NCBI GenBank assembly: GCA_021821085.1
Contig: JAKACV010000001.1
Coordinates: 26,630 to 90,629, forward strand
From: Bacillota bacterium
Lineage (GTDB): Bacteria > Bacillota > Bacilli > Alicyclobacillales > SLC66
Length of the DNA stretch: 64,000 bases
Direction of reading: 5' to 3'
Position 1 is the stretch's first letter; the number at the start of each line of letters is the position of its first letter. Positions 9,016 to 21,159 of this stretch are shown one piece after another. The notes below the pieces were generated by a model. That model worked only from the letters and a program-made list of their open reading frames with translations. It had not been told where the DNA came from and ran no database searches. Both the position numbers and the translations under genes were made by a program.

Positions 9016-10776
9016 CTATAAAACTTGCGTTTTACCCCGATACAAAAATCCGCGCGCTGAATCTACCGTGATAATCTCTCCATCCATCACAGCTTGCGTG
9101 ACTCCAGTTGCACCTACGATTACAGGAATTCCGAGCGATAATCCCACAACAGCCGCATGCGAGGTCAGGCCACCTTCCTCCGTGACAACTGCCGCCGCCC
9201 GATCAAACGCAGGCATCATATCACGATCAGTCATGACCGTTACGAGAATGTCTCCTGGCTCAAGACGATTGAGAATATCGGTAGCCTTTTTCGCAACCAC
9301 CGCACGCCCCACGACACTTTTTGTACCAACACCCGTCCCGCGCACTAAAACATCACCAATTGTGTGGATTTTCAACAAATTAGTCGTTCCCGCTTCTCCA
9401 ACGGGTACCCCCGCCGTAATCACAATCAAATCTCCACTGCTGACAAGTCCACTTGCAAGTCCACCATCCACCGCCACGGCCAGCATTTCATCAGTCGATT
9501 GCGTAGGTTTTACAAGTACAGGGTAAACTCCCCAACAAAGCGTGAGGCGGCGCGCGACCGCCGCATGCGGAGTGACCGCGATGATCAGGCTTTGCGGTCG
9601 ATGCTTCGAGACCATGCGAGCCGTAAACCCACTCTCTGTTGACGTGACTATTGCGCCAGCCCCCAATTCCTGTGCCACACTGCGCACAGCATTACTAATC
9701 GCGTCTGTCTGTGTCCGTTGCACATCATTACGATGACGTCCCATCACCTCGTGAGTCTCCAAAGCCCGTTCTGCACGCAGCGCAATTTGCGCCATCGTCG
9801 TCACCGCTTCAACTGGGTATCTCCCTGCCGCCGTCTCTCCGCTTAACATAATCGCATCCGTTCCATCAAAAATAGCATTCGCGACGTCTGTAGCCTCCGC
9901 CCGTGTGGGTCTTGGATTTCTTTGCATCGAGTCCAACATTTGCGTCGCAGTAATCACTACTTTCCCCGCCTTATTGCACCGTTCAATGAGTAACTTTTGT
10001 GCAATGGGAACTTCCTCCGTTGGAATCTCAACACCAAGATCCCCTCGCGCAACCATCAGTCCATCTGATACTGCAATAATCTCATCGATCAAATCGAGTC
10101 CCTCTTGCGCTTCAATTTTCGAGATAATATCGCACTGTATATGATGATCTTCCAGCAGTTTGCGGATCTCCAGAACGTCAGAAGCCTTGCGGACAAAAGA
10201 AGCTGCAATAATATCCACACCTTGTTCAATGCCAAAAAGAATATCTTCGATATCTTTATCTGTAACACCAGGCAACCGCAGTCGAACACCGGGAGCGTTG
10301 ATTCCTTTACGGTTTTTCAGCGCTCCCCCATTGGTCACGATACAATGAATTTCTCGATTCTCGACCTTCTCAACACGCATACCAATCAGTCCGTCATCAA
10401 TTCGAATGATCGAACCCACGCGAACATCTTCTGGCAATCCATCGTAGCTAATGGAGATGCGCTCCTTCGTACCCACGATCTCATCTGTCGTCAAAATGAT
10501 CCGGTCTCCGTCGTTCAGCTCAACTCCGTCATTCTCAATCAAACCCGTCCTGATCTTAGGTCCTTTGATATCCAACATAATGCCGACAATTTTGCGTTCC
10601 AATCGTGCGGCCTCGCGAACCGTCGCAATCATTTTGCGATGATCTTCATGCGTTCCATGCGAGAAATTCAACCTTGCAACATCCATTCCAGCACGCACGA
10701 TTTGCCTCATGACCGTTAAATCGCTTGTAGCCGGGCCCATCGTACAGACAATCTTCGTCTTTCTCATCTGCTTCAC
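9016..10776 (-). CDS. pyk: pyruvate kinase with C-terminal PEP-utilizer mobile domain
   Basis: MRKTKIVCTMGPA, MVARGDLGVEIP, ATQMLDSMQRNPRPTRAEATDVANAIFDGTDA. C-terminal EEGGLTSHAAVVG. Confidence 0.97.
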   Translation of the reverse strand: MKQMRKTKIVCTMGPATSDLTVMRQIVRAGMDVARLNFSHGTHEDHRKMIATVREAARLERKIVGIMLDIKGPKIRTGLIENDGVELNDGDRIILTTDEIVGTKERISISYDGLPEDVRVGSIIRIDDGLIGMRVEKVENREIHCIVTNGGALKNRKGINAPGVRLRLPGVTDKDIEDILFGIEQGVDIIAASFVRKASDVLEIRKLLEDHHIQCDIISKIEAQEGLDLIDEIIAVSDGLMVARGDLGVEIPTEEVPIAQKLLIERCNKAGKVVITATQMLDSMQRNPRPTRAEATDVANAIFDGTDAIMLSGETAAGRYPVEAVTTMAQIALRAERALETHEVMGRHRNDVQRTQTDAISNAVRSVAQELGAGAIVTSTESGFTARMVSKHRPQSLIIAVTPHAAVARRLTLCWGVYPVLVKPTQSTDEMLAVAVDGGLASGLVSSGDLIVITAGVPVGEAGTTNLLKIHTIGDVLVRGTGVGTKSVVGRAVVAKKATDILNRLEPGDILVTVMTDRDMMPAFDRAAAVVTEEGGLTSHAAVVGLSLGIPVIVGATGVTQAVMDGEIITVDSARGFLYRGKTQVL

Positions 10777-10788
10777 TCCTCCATAGGG

Positions 10789-11787
<999 letters not shown>

Positions 11788-11895
11788 CTATTCATCCCCC
11801 AATCTCCTCATGGCACCACATGTTGAGACCCTAATGGCCTTTTTATGTCCCGGTAATGTTATACTCATTACTATCCAGTAATGAGCTCTGCCCGA

Positions 11896-12930
11896 TCAAC
11901 TAGAAAAGTTGTGCAACTTCACCCCGTTCGCGCTCACCTGTTCCCCATCTGCAGGTGTCTGCACGGAAGGATGTTCGACCTCCGTAAAGACTCCAATTTT
12001 GCGATACTTTTCATAACGCAATACAGGGAGATCCTCTTCTGAAGTTTCTTTAAGTTTTAATAAAGCACGCCATACAGCTTCTTTCACCGTGGCCACCATG
12101 ACCGACGGATCGCGTTGTGCACCACCAAACGGCTCTTGGAGAATTTCATCCACAATCCCGAAACGAAATAAATCTTGCGCCGTAATGCACATTGCGTCAG
12201 CCGCGCGTTGCCCTTGCGTCGCATCTTTCCATAGTAATGCTGCCGCGGATTCAGGAGCAATTACCGAATAATAGGCATGCTCCAGCATTAAAATGCGGTC
12301 GCCTATACCAAGTCCGAGTGCACCACCGCTCCCGCCCTCGCCCGTCACAACGCACACAACCGGTACAGTAAGCGCCGCCATCTCAATCAGATTGCGTGCA
12401 ATCGCTTCTCCCTGACCGCGCTCTTCCGCCGCAGCACCAGGATAGGCACCCGCTGTATCAATAAAGGTCACAATGGGACGCCCGAATTTTTCTGCCTGCT
12501 TCATTAAACGAAGCGCCTTGCGATATCCTTCTGGATGCGCCATTCCAAAGTTACGAAAAATATTTTCCTTTGTATCGCGCCCTTTTTGCGTGCCGATGAA
12601 AGTGACTGCAATGCCCTCCATGCGCCCAATCCCGCCGACAATCGCCGCATCATCACGAAATGAGCGATCGCCATGCAGTTCAACAAAATCATCACACAGT
12701 CCGCGAATATAATCGAGCGTAGTTGGGCGCTCTGGATGACGCGCAATCTGTACCTTTTGCCATGGAGTAAGATCGCGATAGATCGCTTCCGCAAGACTCT
12801 TTGCTTTTGTTTCAAGCGTTGCTACCTCTTCACTCATATCGATGCCCTTCTCTTCTGTAAAACGCTTTAGCTCATCTATTTTCAATCGCAATTCGATGAG
12901 CGGCTTTTCAAAGGGCAGTTCGATTGCCAC
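11896..12930 (-). CDS. accA: acetyl-CoA carboxylase carboxyltransferase subunit alpha
   Basis: [56 protein letters not shown] start at 12930 after GGAGGGG; overlaps accD. Confidence 0.95.
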   Translation of the reverse strand: MAIELPFEKPLIELRLKIDELKRFTEEKGIDMSEEVATLETKAKSLAEAIYRDLTPWQKVQIARHPERPTTLDYIRGLCDDFVELHGDRSFRDDAAIVGGIGRMEGIAVTFIGTQKGRDTKENIFRNFGMAHPEGYRKALRLMKQAEKFGRPIVTFIDTAGAYPGAAAEERGQGEAIARNLIEMAALTVPVVCVVTGEGGSGGALGLGIGDRILMLEHAYYSVIAPESAAALLWKDATQGQRAADAMCITAQDLFRFGIVDEILQEPFGGAQRDPSVMVATVKEAVWRALLKLKETSEEDLPVLRYEKYRKIGVFTEVEHPSVQTPADGEQVSANGVKLHNFSS

Positions 12931-13789
12931 TCCATTCCCCTCCTTCAGCATGTATCGAAAGAATCGTAGCAAGCATTGCCCGTAAATCTTTTCGATGAAC
13001 AACCTGATCAATCATGCCATGTTCAAGCACAAATTCTGCCGTTTGAAATTCATCCGGCAACTTTTGTCGAATCGTTTGTTCAATAATACGACGCCCTGCA
13101 AACCCAATCGTTGCCCCAGGTTCCGCGAGGTTAATATCACCTTGCATCGCAAAACTCGCCGTTACGCCGCCCGTAGTTGGATGCGTCAAAACGGAAACAT
13201 AAAGAAGTCTCGATTTCGCCAATCGCGCCAACGCGGTCGAAACCTTCGCCATCTGCATCAAAGAAAAAATACCCTCCTGCATCCGTGCGCCACCTGAAAC
13301 GGAGAAAATCACCACAGGAACCGAACGCTCAATTGCTTGTTCCACAGCCCGAGTAAGCTTCTCCCCAACAACAGAACCCATACTCCCCATAATAAAGCGC
13401 GAATCCATTGCCCCAACCACAACAGGGAACCCACCAATTGAGCCGGCTCCTGTAACCACCGCATCCGCAAGTCCTGTTGCCTTCCTGCTGCGTTCAACAC
13501 GCACCGGATAATCCGGAAACTGAAGTGGGTCACCCGATAAAAGGTTATCATCAAACTCTTCAAATATCCCCTCATCAAGCGTAACTTGGATACGCTCTTG
13601 CGCAGTCAACGTAAAATGATATCCGCAATGCGGACATGTTTTCACCTGTTTATCTAATTCTTTAGCAAAAAGAATCTGTCCGCACTGCTTACACTTTTCC
13701 ATCAAGCCTTCTGGAACTTTGTCACGAGCGCTTGAACTCGATGCTACCGTTGCATACCGTTTTTTCTTTGGAAATAGGTCCTTTAACAC
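12908..13789 (-). CDS. accD: acetyl-CoA carboxylase carboxyltransferase subunit beta
   Basis: Zinc ribbon [51 protein letters not shown]. Confidence 0.96.
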   Translation of the reverse strand: MLKDLFPKKKRYATVASSSSARDKVPEGLMEKCKQCGQILFAKELDKQVKTCPHCGYHFTLTAQERIQVTLDEGIFEEFDDNLLSGDPLQFPDYPVRVERSRKATGLADAVVTGAGSIGGFPVVVGAMDSRFIMGSMGSVVGEKLTRAVEQAIERSVPVVIFSVSGGARMQEGIFSLMQMAKVSTALARLAKSRLLYVSVLTHPTTGGVTASFAMQGDINLAEPGATIGFAGRRIIEQTIRQKLPDEFQTAEFVLEHGMIDQVVHRKDLRAMLATILSIHAEGGEWSGNRTAL

Positions 13790-13815
13790 TCCGTCACCTC
13801 AAGGTTTATGAAACT

Positions 13816-14016
13816 TCAATTCGACAGAGAAGAATGCAAGATGTCGTTCAAGGCTTCGCGTACATCTTCAAGCTCCGACTCAGGCACCAAAATCTCGAAT
13901 TGTTGCTTGGACACACTTAACTGTCTACGCTTAACCAGGAAACCTTCGGTCACTAGTTTCTCGCAAATCTTTTCCGCTAGCCGCAAACTAGGCGCTATGT
14001 AGATAACCGTCCACAT
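13816..14016 (-). CDS. small conserved protein between malic enzyme and accD (DUF2007-like fold, tentative)
   Basis: MWTVIYIAPSLRLAEKICEKLVTEGFLVKRRQLSVSKQQFEILVPESE. Position inside the malic enzyme-accD cluster. Confidence 0.6.
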   Translation of the reverse strand: MWTVIYIAPSLRLAEKICEKLVTEGFLVKRRQLSVSKQQFEILVPESELEDVREALNDILHSSLSN

Positions 14017-14096
14017 ATCGTTCAATGACCTCCTAGTTGGCCCCTCATTCAATACGTCCATCTTAACACTAAAAATTGAACAGGTGCAACCAAGCA

Positions 14097-15326
14097 CTAG
14101 CTTCGAATACTCGCCATTTGGCGCGTGCGTTCTGCGATTTCGCGCGGATCTACCCGCAATCTCGCGACGCCACTCGCAAGTGCAGCTTCAGCTACAGCTT
14201 GCGCCACTTTCGGTGCGACCCGCACATCAAACGGCTGAGGAACCACGTAGTCTGGTTGCAAATCTTCCTCAGCAATCAGACTCGCGATGGCATAAGCTGC
14301 CGCCACCTTCATCGGTTCATTGATGGTTGTCGCGCGCGTATCGAGCGCCCCGCGAAAAATACCTGGAAACGCCAAAACATTATTCACCTGATTGGGATAG
14401 TCAGAACGCCCCGTACCAATAATCCGGGCTCCTGCAGCCTTAGCATCTTGCGGGGAAATTTCTGGATCTGGATTCGCCATCGCGAAAATAATGGGGTCGG
14501 TCGCCATGTCTCGCACCATATCCTGTGTGACTGTCTTGCCTACTGAAACGCCAATAAAGACATCTGCACCTTGCATGACTTCTGCCAGCGTACCTGTGCG
14601 GCGCTCGTAGTTTGTATTTCTTGCAATCCAATCCTTTAGCGGATTCATATGATCTCGTCCCTCAAAGATGGCGCCTTTTGTGTCACACATCACAACGTCT
14701 CGCACACCGCAAGAAAGCAACAGTTTCACTGTAGCAATACCCGCTGCACCGGCGCCACTAACCACGACACGAATGTCTAACAGATTTTTCTTAACGACCT
14801 TAACAGCGTTAATCAGTGCAGCAAGGGTTACGATCGCTGTCCCATGTTGATCATCATGAAAGACAGGAATGTCGAGTTCCTGTTTCAATCGCTCCTCAAT
14901 TTCAAAACACGCGGGAGATGCAATATCTTCAAGATTGATTCCGCCAAAAGAGGGTGCAACCATTCTCACAAAATCGACGATCCGATCCACTTCATTTGCC
15001 GAAATGCATAGTGGCCAAGCATCAACCCCAGCGAAACTTTTAAATAAAACCGCCTTCCCCTCCATTACAGGCAATCCAGCAGCGGGACCGATATTTCCCA
15101 GACCCAAAACAGCCGTTCCATTGGACACCACAGCAACTGTATTGCCTTTTGCCGTATACTCATAGACCAAATCCACATCACGATAGATCTCTTTACACGG
15201 CTCAGCTACACCTGGGGAATAGGCTAGGCTTAAATCCTTTGCATTTGCCACAGCGACCTTTGTCTGCAGGGCAACCTTTCCTCTATGTTCTCTATGTAAT
15301 TGCAGTGCTTCCTTGTACAAATCCAT
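14097..15326 (-). CDS. NAD(P)-dependent malic enzyme (YtsJ-like)
   Basis: [54 protein letters not shown]. Start [17 protein letters not shown] after AGGGTGAT. Confidence 0.93.
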   Translation of the reverse strand: MDLYKEALQLHREHRGKVALQTKVAVANAKDLSLAYSPGVAEPCKEIYRDVDLVYEYTAKGNTVAVVSNGTAVLGLGNIGPAAGLPVMEGKAVLFKSFAGVDAWPLCISANEVDRIVDFVRMVAPSFGGINLEDIASPACFEIEERLKQELDIPVFHDDQHGTAIVTLAALINAVKVVKKNLLDIRVVVSGAGAAGIATVKLLLSCGVRDVVMCDTKGAIFEGRDHMNPLKDWIARNTNYERRTGTLAEVMQGADVFIGVSVGKTVTQDMVRDMATDPIIFAMANPDPEISPQDAKAAGARIIGTGRSDYPNQVNNVLAFPGIFRGALDTRATTINEPMKVAAAYAIASLIAEEDLQPDYVVPQPFDVRVAPKVAQAVAEAALASGVARLRVDPREIAERTRQMASIRS

Positions 15327-15624
15327 ATGTATCACCCTTCCATCAACGCCATCATCAGTATCCGTTTTCACATTTGCGTGTATTTTATTATTATATCATG
15401 ACGACCTTCAGAGAGTGGAAGTAAATTGATCGGTGCGGATTCACATCCTCACCATCGTTGAATCGCGGTGCATATAGCAATCAATCGCGACTTCTATACA
15501 TCATAAGGACACCAACTTTGAACACTGTTAAGATCTGCAACGCCCTGCCCCATTTTCGGAGCAGGACATCTTTATGATTACTACGCAACGTCTCCTAAGT
15601 CCATTGCTACATAAGTATCGCCAA

Positions 15625-18600
15625 TTACCGAATTTGCACGCCACGTTGACCCACCATAAGCCGCAATGCAGCGATCAAATCTTCTGTTGGTGCCACTTGC
15701 ACCACGTCGAGTGGTCGTTGCTTTCCGCTCGCATACACAAGCGTAACTGGCATAGACCCTGCATGTGCGACAAGCGTTTCACGCAAAGCCCGCAGTTGAG
15801 CGTGATCCCGCTCAAGTGCCTCATGTACCTTTATATATAGACGTTTCTCACCCGCAGTTCTCGTTGGTCTATCGCGTTTCTTTTGTGGCGCGTGAATCTC
15901 TGCCTGTTCATGTGATTTAACAAAGATCCAACCCTTACTACGACTTGCATCCCGTTTCACAGTCACGCTAATCATTGCTTCAAGTTGCAGGTAACGCTGA
16001 ACTTGTCGAAACAATGTTGAGAATACAACCACTTCAATTCGAGCTGTGCGATCCTCCAACATGAAAAAAGCCATCATTTCGCCCTTCTTCGTAACGACCG
16101 GACGAATTGCAGTCACCTTTCCAAGTACCTGAATGACCACATCTGATCCATCCCGACGCGTATCTGCATACTCGATCATCTGCTGCAAAGTGGAGAGTTG
16201 GAGTCGCGCTTGCGCTTCACTCACTTCTTGAAATGGATCGTAGGAGACCGGAAACCCTATCAACTCACGTTCCCACTGTGCACATTGTTTTGGATCGTCT
16301 GGAAGAAGTCCCACTGGCTGATCGATCGACTGCGTGTGAAGACCTTCTACAAGTCCAGTCATCGTCAGTTGTCCGCCGCGCCCACCCGCCTTTGCAGAAC
16401 CTGCTAATCGTTCAATCTCCACCAGTAGATATTGACGAGACAGGCCAAATTCATCGAGCGCGCCACTTTGTACTAAACTTTCTACGACTCTACGCGTTAG
16501 TGCACGTGTGTCTATCCGCTCGTAGAGATCGATCAGTGTGCGAAAAGGACCATCTTTTTCACGCGCATACAAAAGCTGCTCCACTACCGCCACTCCGACA
16601 TGCTTCACAGCAGAGAGTCCAAGACGAACAGCAATCTCCCCATTTGGCAACCGCTCCGGTACGCATACATCAAAACTATGATTGACATCCGGACCCAATA
16701 CGCGAACTCCAGTTCGCATACAAGCTCCTGCATATTGCTCAAGCTTTTCTGGACGAGACACAACATCCGTCATCAGTGCAGCCATAAATTCAGCGCGAAA
16801 GTTCGCCTTAAGGTAAGCTGTTCGATGCGCCAAAATCGCATAAGCTGCCGCATGTGAACGATTGAATCCATAGTCTGCAAAACGGACAATTAAGTCATAG
16901 ACTTGATTTCCAAGTTGTTCTGAATGCCCATGTGTCAAACAACCACGAACAAATGCCGCCCTCTCTTGGTCGAGTACATCTCGTTGTTTTTTACTCACGG
17001 CACGGCGCAATACGTCAGCCTCGCCAAGAGAAAATCCTGCCATTGAAGCCGCAATTTGCATGATTTGCTCTTGATACACGAGAATTCCATAAGTCGATTT
17101 TAAAATCGGTTCTAATTCGGGAACTTCATAGACAACGGGGATGTCCCCACGACGCGCTTTAATAAATGTCCCGATTTGTTCCATCGGACCAGGGCGATAG
17201 AGTGAAACAACAGCGATAAGATCTTCTAGCGTCGTTGGCAGAAGTTCTCTTAACACGCGTTTCACACCGCTCGATTCGAGCTGAAAACACCCATCTGTAT
17301 CGCCTTGCGCCAATAAGTCGAGCGTTTTCGCATCCATGGGCAAATCTGAAAAGTGGATATCAATTCCGTGCAGACGCTTCACATAGTTTTGTGCGCGATC
17401 GCAAATCGTCAGTGTGCGCAAACCAAGGAAATCCATTTTCAGTAATCCAATTGCAGCAATGTCATCCATTCCATATTGGGTGGCAACAACCTCTTCCCCA
17501 CCACGCATTAGCGGAACAAGTGTAGTCAGCGATTCACGGCTAATCACAATACCTGCAGCATGCAGCGACGCATGGCGCGGCAATCCTTCAATCCGCAGTG
17601 CAAGATCCACCACGCGCTGTAAATGAGGCATGTGCGTGAGCAACTTACTGATTTCCGGCTCTGCAGTGAGCGCCCCTTGAAGTGTCATCCCAGGAGTCGC
17701 CGGGATTGCTCGCGCCAGGCGATCAATGTCAGACTGCGGCGCGCGCACGACACGCCCCACATCACGAACAGCGGCACGTGCAGCGAAGGTACCGAGCGTT
17801 CCGATGTGCCCCACATGATCCCGCCCATATTTTTGCGACACATACGCGATGACTTCATAGCGCCGCTCCGCCTCAAAGTCGATATCAATATCCGGCCAGG
17901 AAACACGTTCAGGATTTAGGAATCGCTCAAATAACAAGTTTTGTGCAATCGGGTCAACATCCGTAATCGCCAATGCATAGGATACCAAACTACCTGCCGC
18001 CGACCCCCTTCCGGGACCGGTGGAAATCCCCTTTTCATGTGCATAGCGCATAAAATCCCATACAATAAGAAAGTAGCCCGCAAATCCCATCCGAATGATC
18101 ACCTGTAATTCTCGTTGAAGACGCTCCTGATACCTCGGATCATCTGCCACCTTGCGCCATACAAGTCCCGCTTGTGCTCGCGCCGTAAGTTCGTCTTCTT
18201 CTCGTCGACCTTCTGGCAAAGGGAAATACGGCATAGACCACTGGTTGAGTGGCAACGTGAATTGCGCTTTCCGTGCGATCTCAGCGCTAGCATGTAGCGC
18301 CTCCGGATATTGCGCAAACAGTTTTTCGATGTCCGCCTGTGTGCGAAAATGAAAAGTGGCTCCTGCATCCCGGGCATGTCCTGCCGCCTCCATATCAATC
18401 CCTTCGCGGACTCCTGTCAACACGTCAAGTACTTGCAAATCTCCTTTTCCTACGTACCGGACTTCACTTGTCGCAACAAGAGGAAGATCCATCATTTTTG
18501 CTAATGTTGCAAGAAAGCGATGTTCTTCACGCTCGCGCAAAAGTCCCTGTCCCTGCAACTCAATATATACGTGATCGGTGCCAAATATCTGGATCAGGTG

Positions 18601-19071
18601 ACGCAAAGTGCGTTGCGCATGTTCCATATGGTGCGCGTGCACAGCCTCTTGCAGCGGTCCCTGCGTCCCACCCGTAAGACACAACAGCCCGTTTGCATAC
18701 TCTTCAAGTTCCATCCATGTATTATATATAATTCCATCCGCTTGATTCAAAGCCGCAAGCGATGCAAGTCCAGTTAAAGATTGATACCCCTCCATTGAAG
18801 TGGCAATTAGAACGAGTTCATGACGCCTCAGCGATGACCGGGGAGTCCGCTCCTTTGCGACCTGAACGATCTGTCCCAGGATCGGCGACATCCCTGCATC
18901 AATCATCGCCCGATAGCAAGCGAGCGCACCATACATTCCATTTCGATCTGCGACACCAAGTGTAATCATCCCATCTTGTTTCGCCTTTTGTATGACTTCT
19001 TCAATACGCGCCGCACTATATAACAAGCTATATTCAGAGCAAACACGCAGGTGCACGAATTCGCCCATCAC
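15625..19071 (-). CDS. dnaE: DNA polymerase III subunit alpha
   Basis: PHP domain N-terminus (FVHLRVCSEYSLL), GPGRGSAAGSLVSYAL, PDIDIDFE, YQEQIMQIA, FNRSHAAAYAILAHRTAYLKANF. Start overlaps the HK stop codon. Confidence 0.96.
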   Translation of the reverse strand: MMGEFVHLRVCSEYSLLYSAARIEEVIQKAKQDGMITLGVADRNGMYGALACYRAMIDAGMSPILGQIVQVAKERTPRSSLRRHELVLIATSMEGYQSLTGLASLAALNQADGIIYNTWMELEEYANGLLCLTGGTQGPLQEAVHAHHMEHAQRTLRHLIQIFGTDHVYIELQGQGLLREREEHRFLATLAKMMDLPLVATSEVRYVGKGDLQVLDVLTGVREGIDMEAAGHARDAGATFHFRTQADIEKLFAQYPEALHASAEIARKAQFTLPLNQWSMPYFPLPEGRREEDELTARAQAGLVWRKVADDPRYQERLQRELQVIIRMGFAGYFLIVWDFMRYAHEKGISTGPGRGSAAGSLVSYALAITDVDPIAQNLLFERFLNPERVSWPDIDIDFEAERRYEVIAYVSQKYGRDHVGHIGTLGTFAARAAVRDVGRVVRAPQSDIDRLARAIPATPGMTLQGALTAEPEISKLLTHMPHLQRVVDLALRIEGLPRHASLHAAGIVISRESLTTLVPLMRGGEEVVATQYGMDDIAAIGLLKMDFLGLRTLTICDRAQNYVKRLHGIDIHFSDLPMDAKTLDLLAQGDTDGCFQLESSGVKRVLRELLPTTLEDLIAVVSLYRPGPMEQIGTFIKARRGDIPVVYEVPELEPILKSTYGILVYQEQIMQIAASMAGFSLGEADVLRRAVSKKQRDVLDQERAAFVRGCLTHGHSEQLGNQVYDLIVRFADYGFNRSHAAAYAILAHRTAYLKANFRAEFMAALMTDVVSRPEKLEQYAGACMRTGVRVLGPDVNHSFDVCVPERLPNGEIAVRLGLSAVKHVGVAVVEQLLYAREKDGPFRTLIDLYERIDTRALTRRVVESLVQSGALDEFGLSRQYLLVEIERLAGSAKAGGRGGQLTMTGLVEGLHTQSIDQPVGLLPDDPKQCAQWERELIGFPVSYDPFQEVSEAQARLQLSTLQQMIEYADTRRDGSDVVIQVLGKVTAIRPVVTKKGEMMAFFMLEDRTARIEVVVFSTLFRQVQRYLQLEAMISVTVKRDASRSKGWIFVKSHEQAEIHAPQKKRDRPTRTAGEKRLYIKVHEALERDHAQLRALRETLVAHAGSMPVTLVYASGKQRPLDVVQVAPTEDLIAALRLMVGQRGVQIR

Positions 19072-20462
19072 GTTGACTCCTCTTTTCTATCGTAGGCTGG
19101 AAAAATAATCTCAGCTTTCGTTCCTTTCCCTCCATCTGCATCACATAAGGAGAAGTGCCCATGATAGTGCTCCACAATCTCCCGACAGATAGCGAGACCT
19201 AACCCTACTCCGCCCTCTTGCCGACTACGCGCCTTATCCGCTCGATAAAACCGTTCCGTGACATGAGGTAAATCCTCAGGTGGAATTCCCTCACCTTCAT
19301 CTACAATAGTCAAGTGAATCTTCTCATCCTTGCGCAGAACCGCAAGCTTAATTTCCTTCCCATCTGGCGTATACTTGCATGCATTATCAAGCAACGCGCG
19401 GATCACCTGTTCAAGCCGAACTTCATTCATTCGCACGATGGTGGCATGTTCTTCGATCAGAGAAATGATCCATGTATACTGTGGATTTAAGCGTTGCCAT
19501 TTGCGAACCACACGCTTCAGAATTGCAGCAACCGCGATCGCATCACAGTCTGTTGAGGATTCCTGATCAATCGCGGCCAAAGTCAACAGTTGGCTCGTCA
19601 TATTGCGCAAGTGACGAACCTCTTCTTCAATCGCCGCCACAGACTCTTTGCGCACCTCTTCATCTTCCCAGCCCCAACGCCGCAAAAGATGCACATACCC
19701 TTCGAGTACAGAGAGTGGCGTACGCAATTCATGTGATGCATCTGCAATAAATTGGCGTTCTCGCGAAAAAGCTAGCAATATGCGGTCCAACATCGCGTTA
19801 TATGTATTGGCGAGTTCTGTTAATTCATCTTTGCGGCGTGGAACTTCAATGCGACTACTCAAATCCCCGGGGGTAATGGCCCGTGCTGTCGCAATCATCT
19901 CACGAATGGGCAGCAGTGAATAACGAGCGAGAAAATAACTTCCAAAAGCGGCTAAAACCAGTCCTCCAATGGAACCTGTGAGAAGCAGGTAAAAGACAAA
20001 CGCAATGCTATGATCTAACGATGCCACATTTTCTAACCACTGCAATGTTACTCGTCCATCTTTTAGATGTAGCGATACACTTGCCACAAGAATCCGATGA
20101 TTCTCTTCATCGTAAAGCATGACACCATGCCCTAGCATCTGGCTGGCATGAAACCCAGAGGGCACCCACCTGTCTCGAAATTGCGTGGTGGCAACAGCGA
20201 GAACTTTGCCGTTTGGAGCGAGTAGGCGAACCATTTGACGCGGATCAGGGACGATATGCTGAACCTCAGTCACCGCCTGCGAAACAGTTCCTTTATCCAT
20301 TCTTCGAACCAGATCTGCAAGCCGCGACACGACAATTTGTCGCTCATTATCAATCGTGACATTCATAAATTCAAGATATACAAACGCATTGAACAGGAAA
20401 AAAATAAACGCGACGACCATCGTAGATAAGGCCACGAACCGAGTTGTGATCGTCAGTTTCAC
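19068..20462 (-). CDS. sensor histidine kinase (TM, HAMP, HisKA, HATPase_c)
   Basis: H-box FIADASHELRTPLSVLEGYV, N-box LLDNACKYTPDG, G-boxes VDEGEGIPPED and GGVGLGLAICREIVEHYHG. Confidence 0.93.
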   Translation of the reverse strand: MKLTITTRFVALSTMVVAFIFFLFNAFVYLEFMNVTIDNERQIVVSRLADLVRRMDKGTVSQAVTEVQHIVPDPRQMVRLLAPNGKVLAVATTQFRDRWVPSGFHASQMLGHGVMLYDEENHRILVASVSLHLKDGRVTLQWLENVASLDHSIAFVFYLLLTGSIGGLVLAAFGSYFLARYSLLPIREMIATARAITPGDLSSRIEVPRRKDELTELANTYNAMLDRILLAFSRERQFIADASHELRTPLSVLEGYVHLLRRWGWEDEEVRKESVAAIEEEVRHLRNMTSQLLTLAAIDQESSTDCDAIAVAAILKRVVRKWQRLNPQYTWIISLIEEHATIVRMNEVRLEQVIRALLDNACKYTPDGKEIKLAVLRKDEKIHLTIVDEGEGIPPEDLPHVTERFYRADKARSRQEGGVGLGLAICREIVEHYHGHFSLCDADGGKGTKAEIIFPAYDRKEEST

Positions 20463-21157
20463 GGCCTGCGTAAAACGTATCCAACACCGCGAATCGTATG
20501 AATCAGCGGTGTAGAAAAGGGTTCGTCAACTTTCATCCGCAAATACCGGATATAAACGTCAACTACGTTTGTCTCCCCCTCAAAATCATACCCCCACACG
20601 CGTCTCAAGATGACATCGCGCGATAACACTTTATCCACATTGCGAAGTAAAAAATGCAAAAGATCAAACTCCCGTGTTGTCAATTCCAAATTCTGGCCAG
20701 CTCTTACGGCTCGCCTTTCCTCGGGAAACACCTGTAGATCAAACGCAACGAGTTCCTCTCGCGCCATCCCACGACGCAGCGCAGCGCGGATACGAGCCAA
20801 CAATTCATCCGTCACAAAGGGCTTTGTCACGTAATCGTCTGCTCCTGCATCGAGCCCCTCCACTTTATCCCCTGTGCTATCGCGTGCAGTTAAAATAATA
20901 ATCGGAGTTCGTTTCTGTTTGCGCAACGTCCTGCATACTTCAAGTCCACTCATGCCAGGAAGCATTAAGTCAAGTAAGATCACGCCAAAGTTTTTTTCAA
21001 GCGCAAGGCGCAAGCCAGTCGCCCCATCGAATGCCAGTTCAACATGAAATCCCTCGTGAACAAGTTCTAATTCAATTAAACGTGCGATGCGACGCTCATC
21101 TTCGACGACGAGCACAGAAGATGCGATCGAAGACCCATCCACTCCTGCCACTCCCAT
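20459..21157 (-). CDS. OmpR/PhoB-family response regulator
   Basis: LVVEDERRIARLIELEL, LLDLMLPGMSGLEVCRTLR, and winged helix LTTREFDLLHFLLRN...TIRGVGYVLR. Confidence 0.95.
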   Translation of the reverse strand: MGVAGVDGSSIASSVLVVEDERRIARLIELELVHEGFHVELAFDGATGLRLALEKNFGVILLDLMLPGMSGLEVCRTLRKQKRTPIIILTARDSTGDKVEGLDAGADDYVTKPFVTDELLARIRAALRRGMAREELVAFDLQVFPEERRAVRAGQNLELTTREFDLLHFLLRNVDKVLSRDVILRRVWGYDFEGETNVVDVYIRYLRMKVDEPFSTPLIHTIRGVGYVLRRP

Positions 21158-21159
21158 CT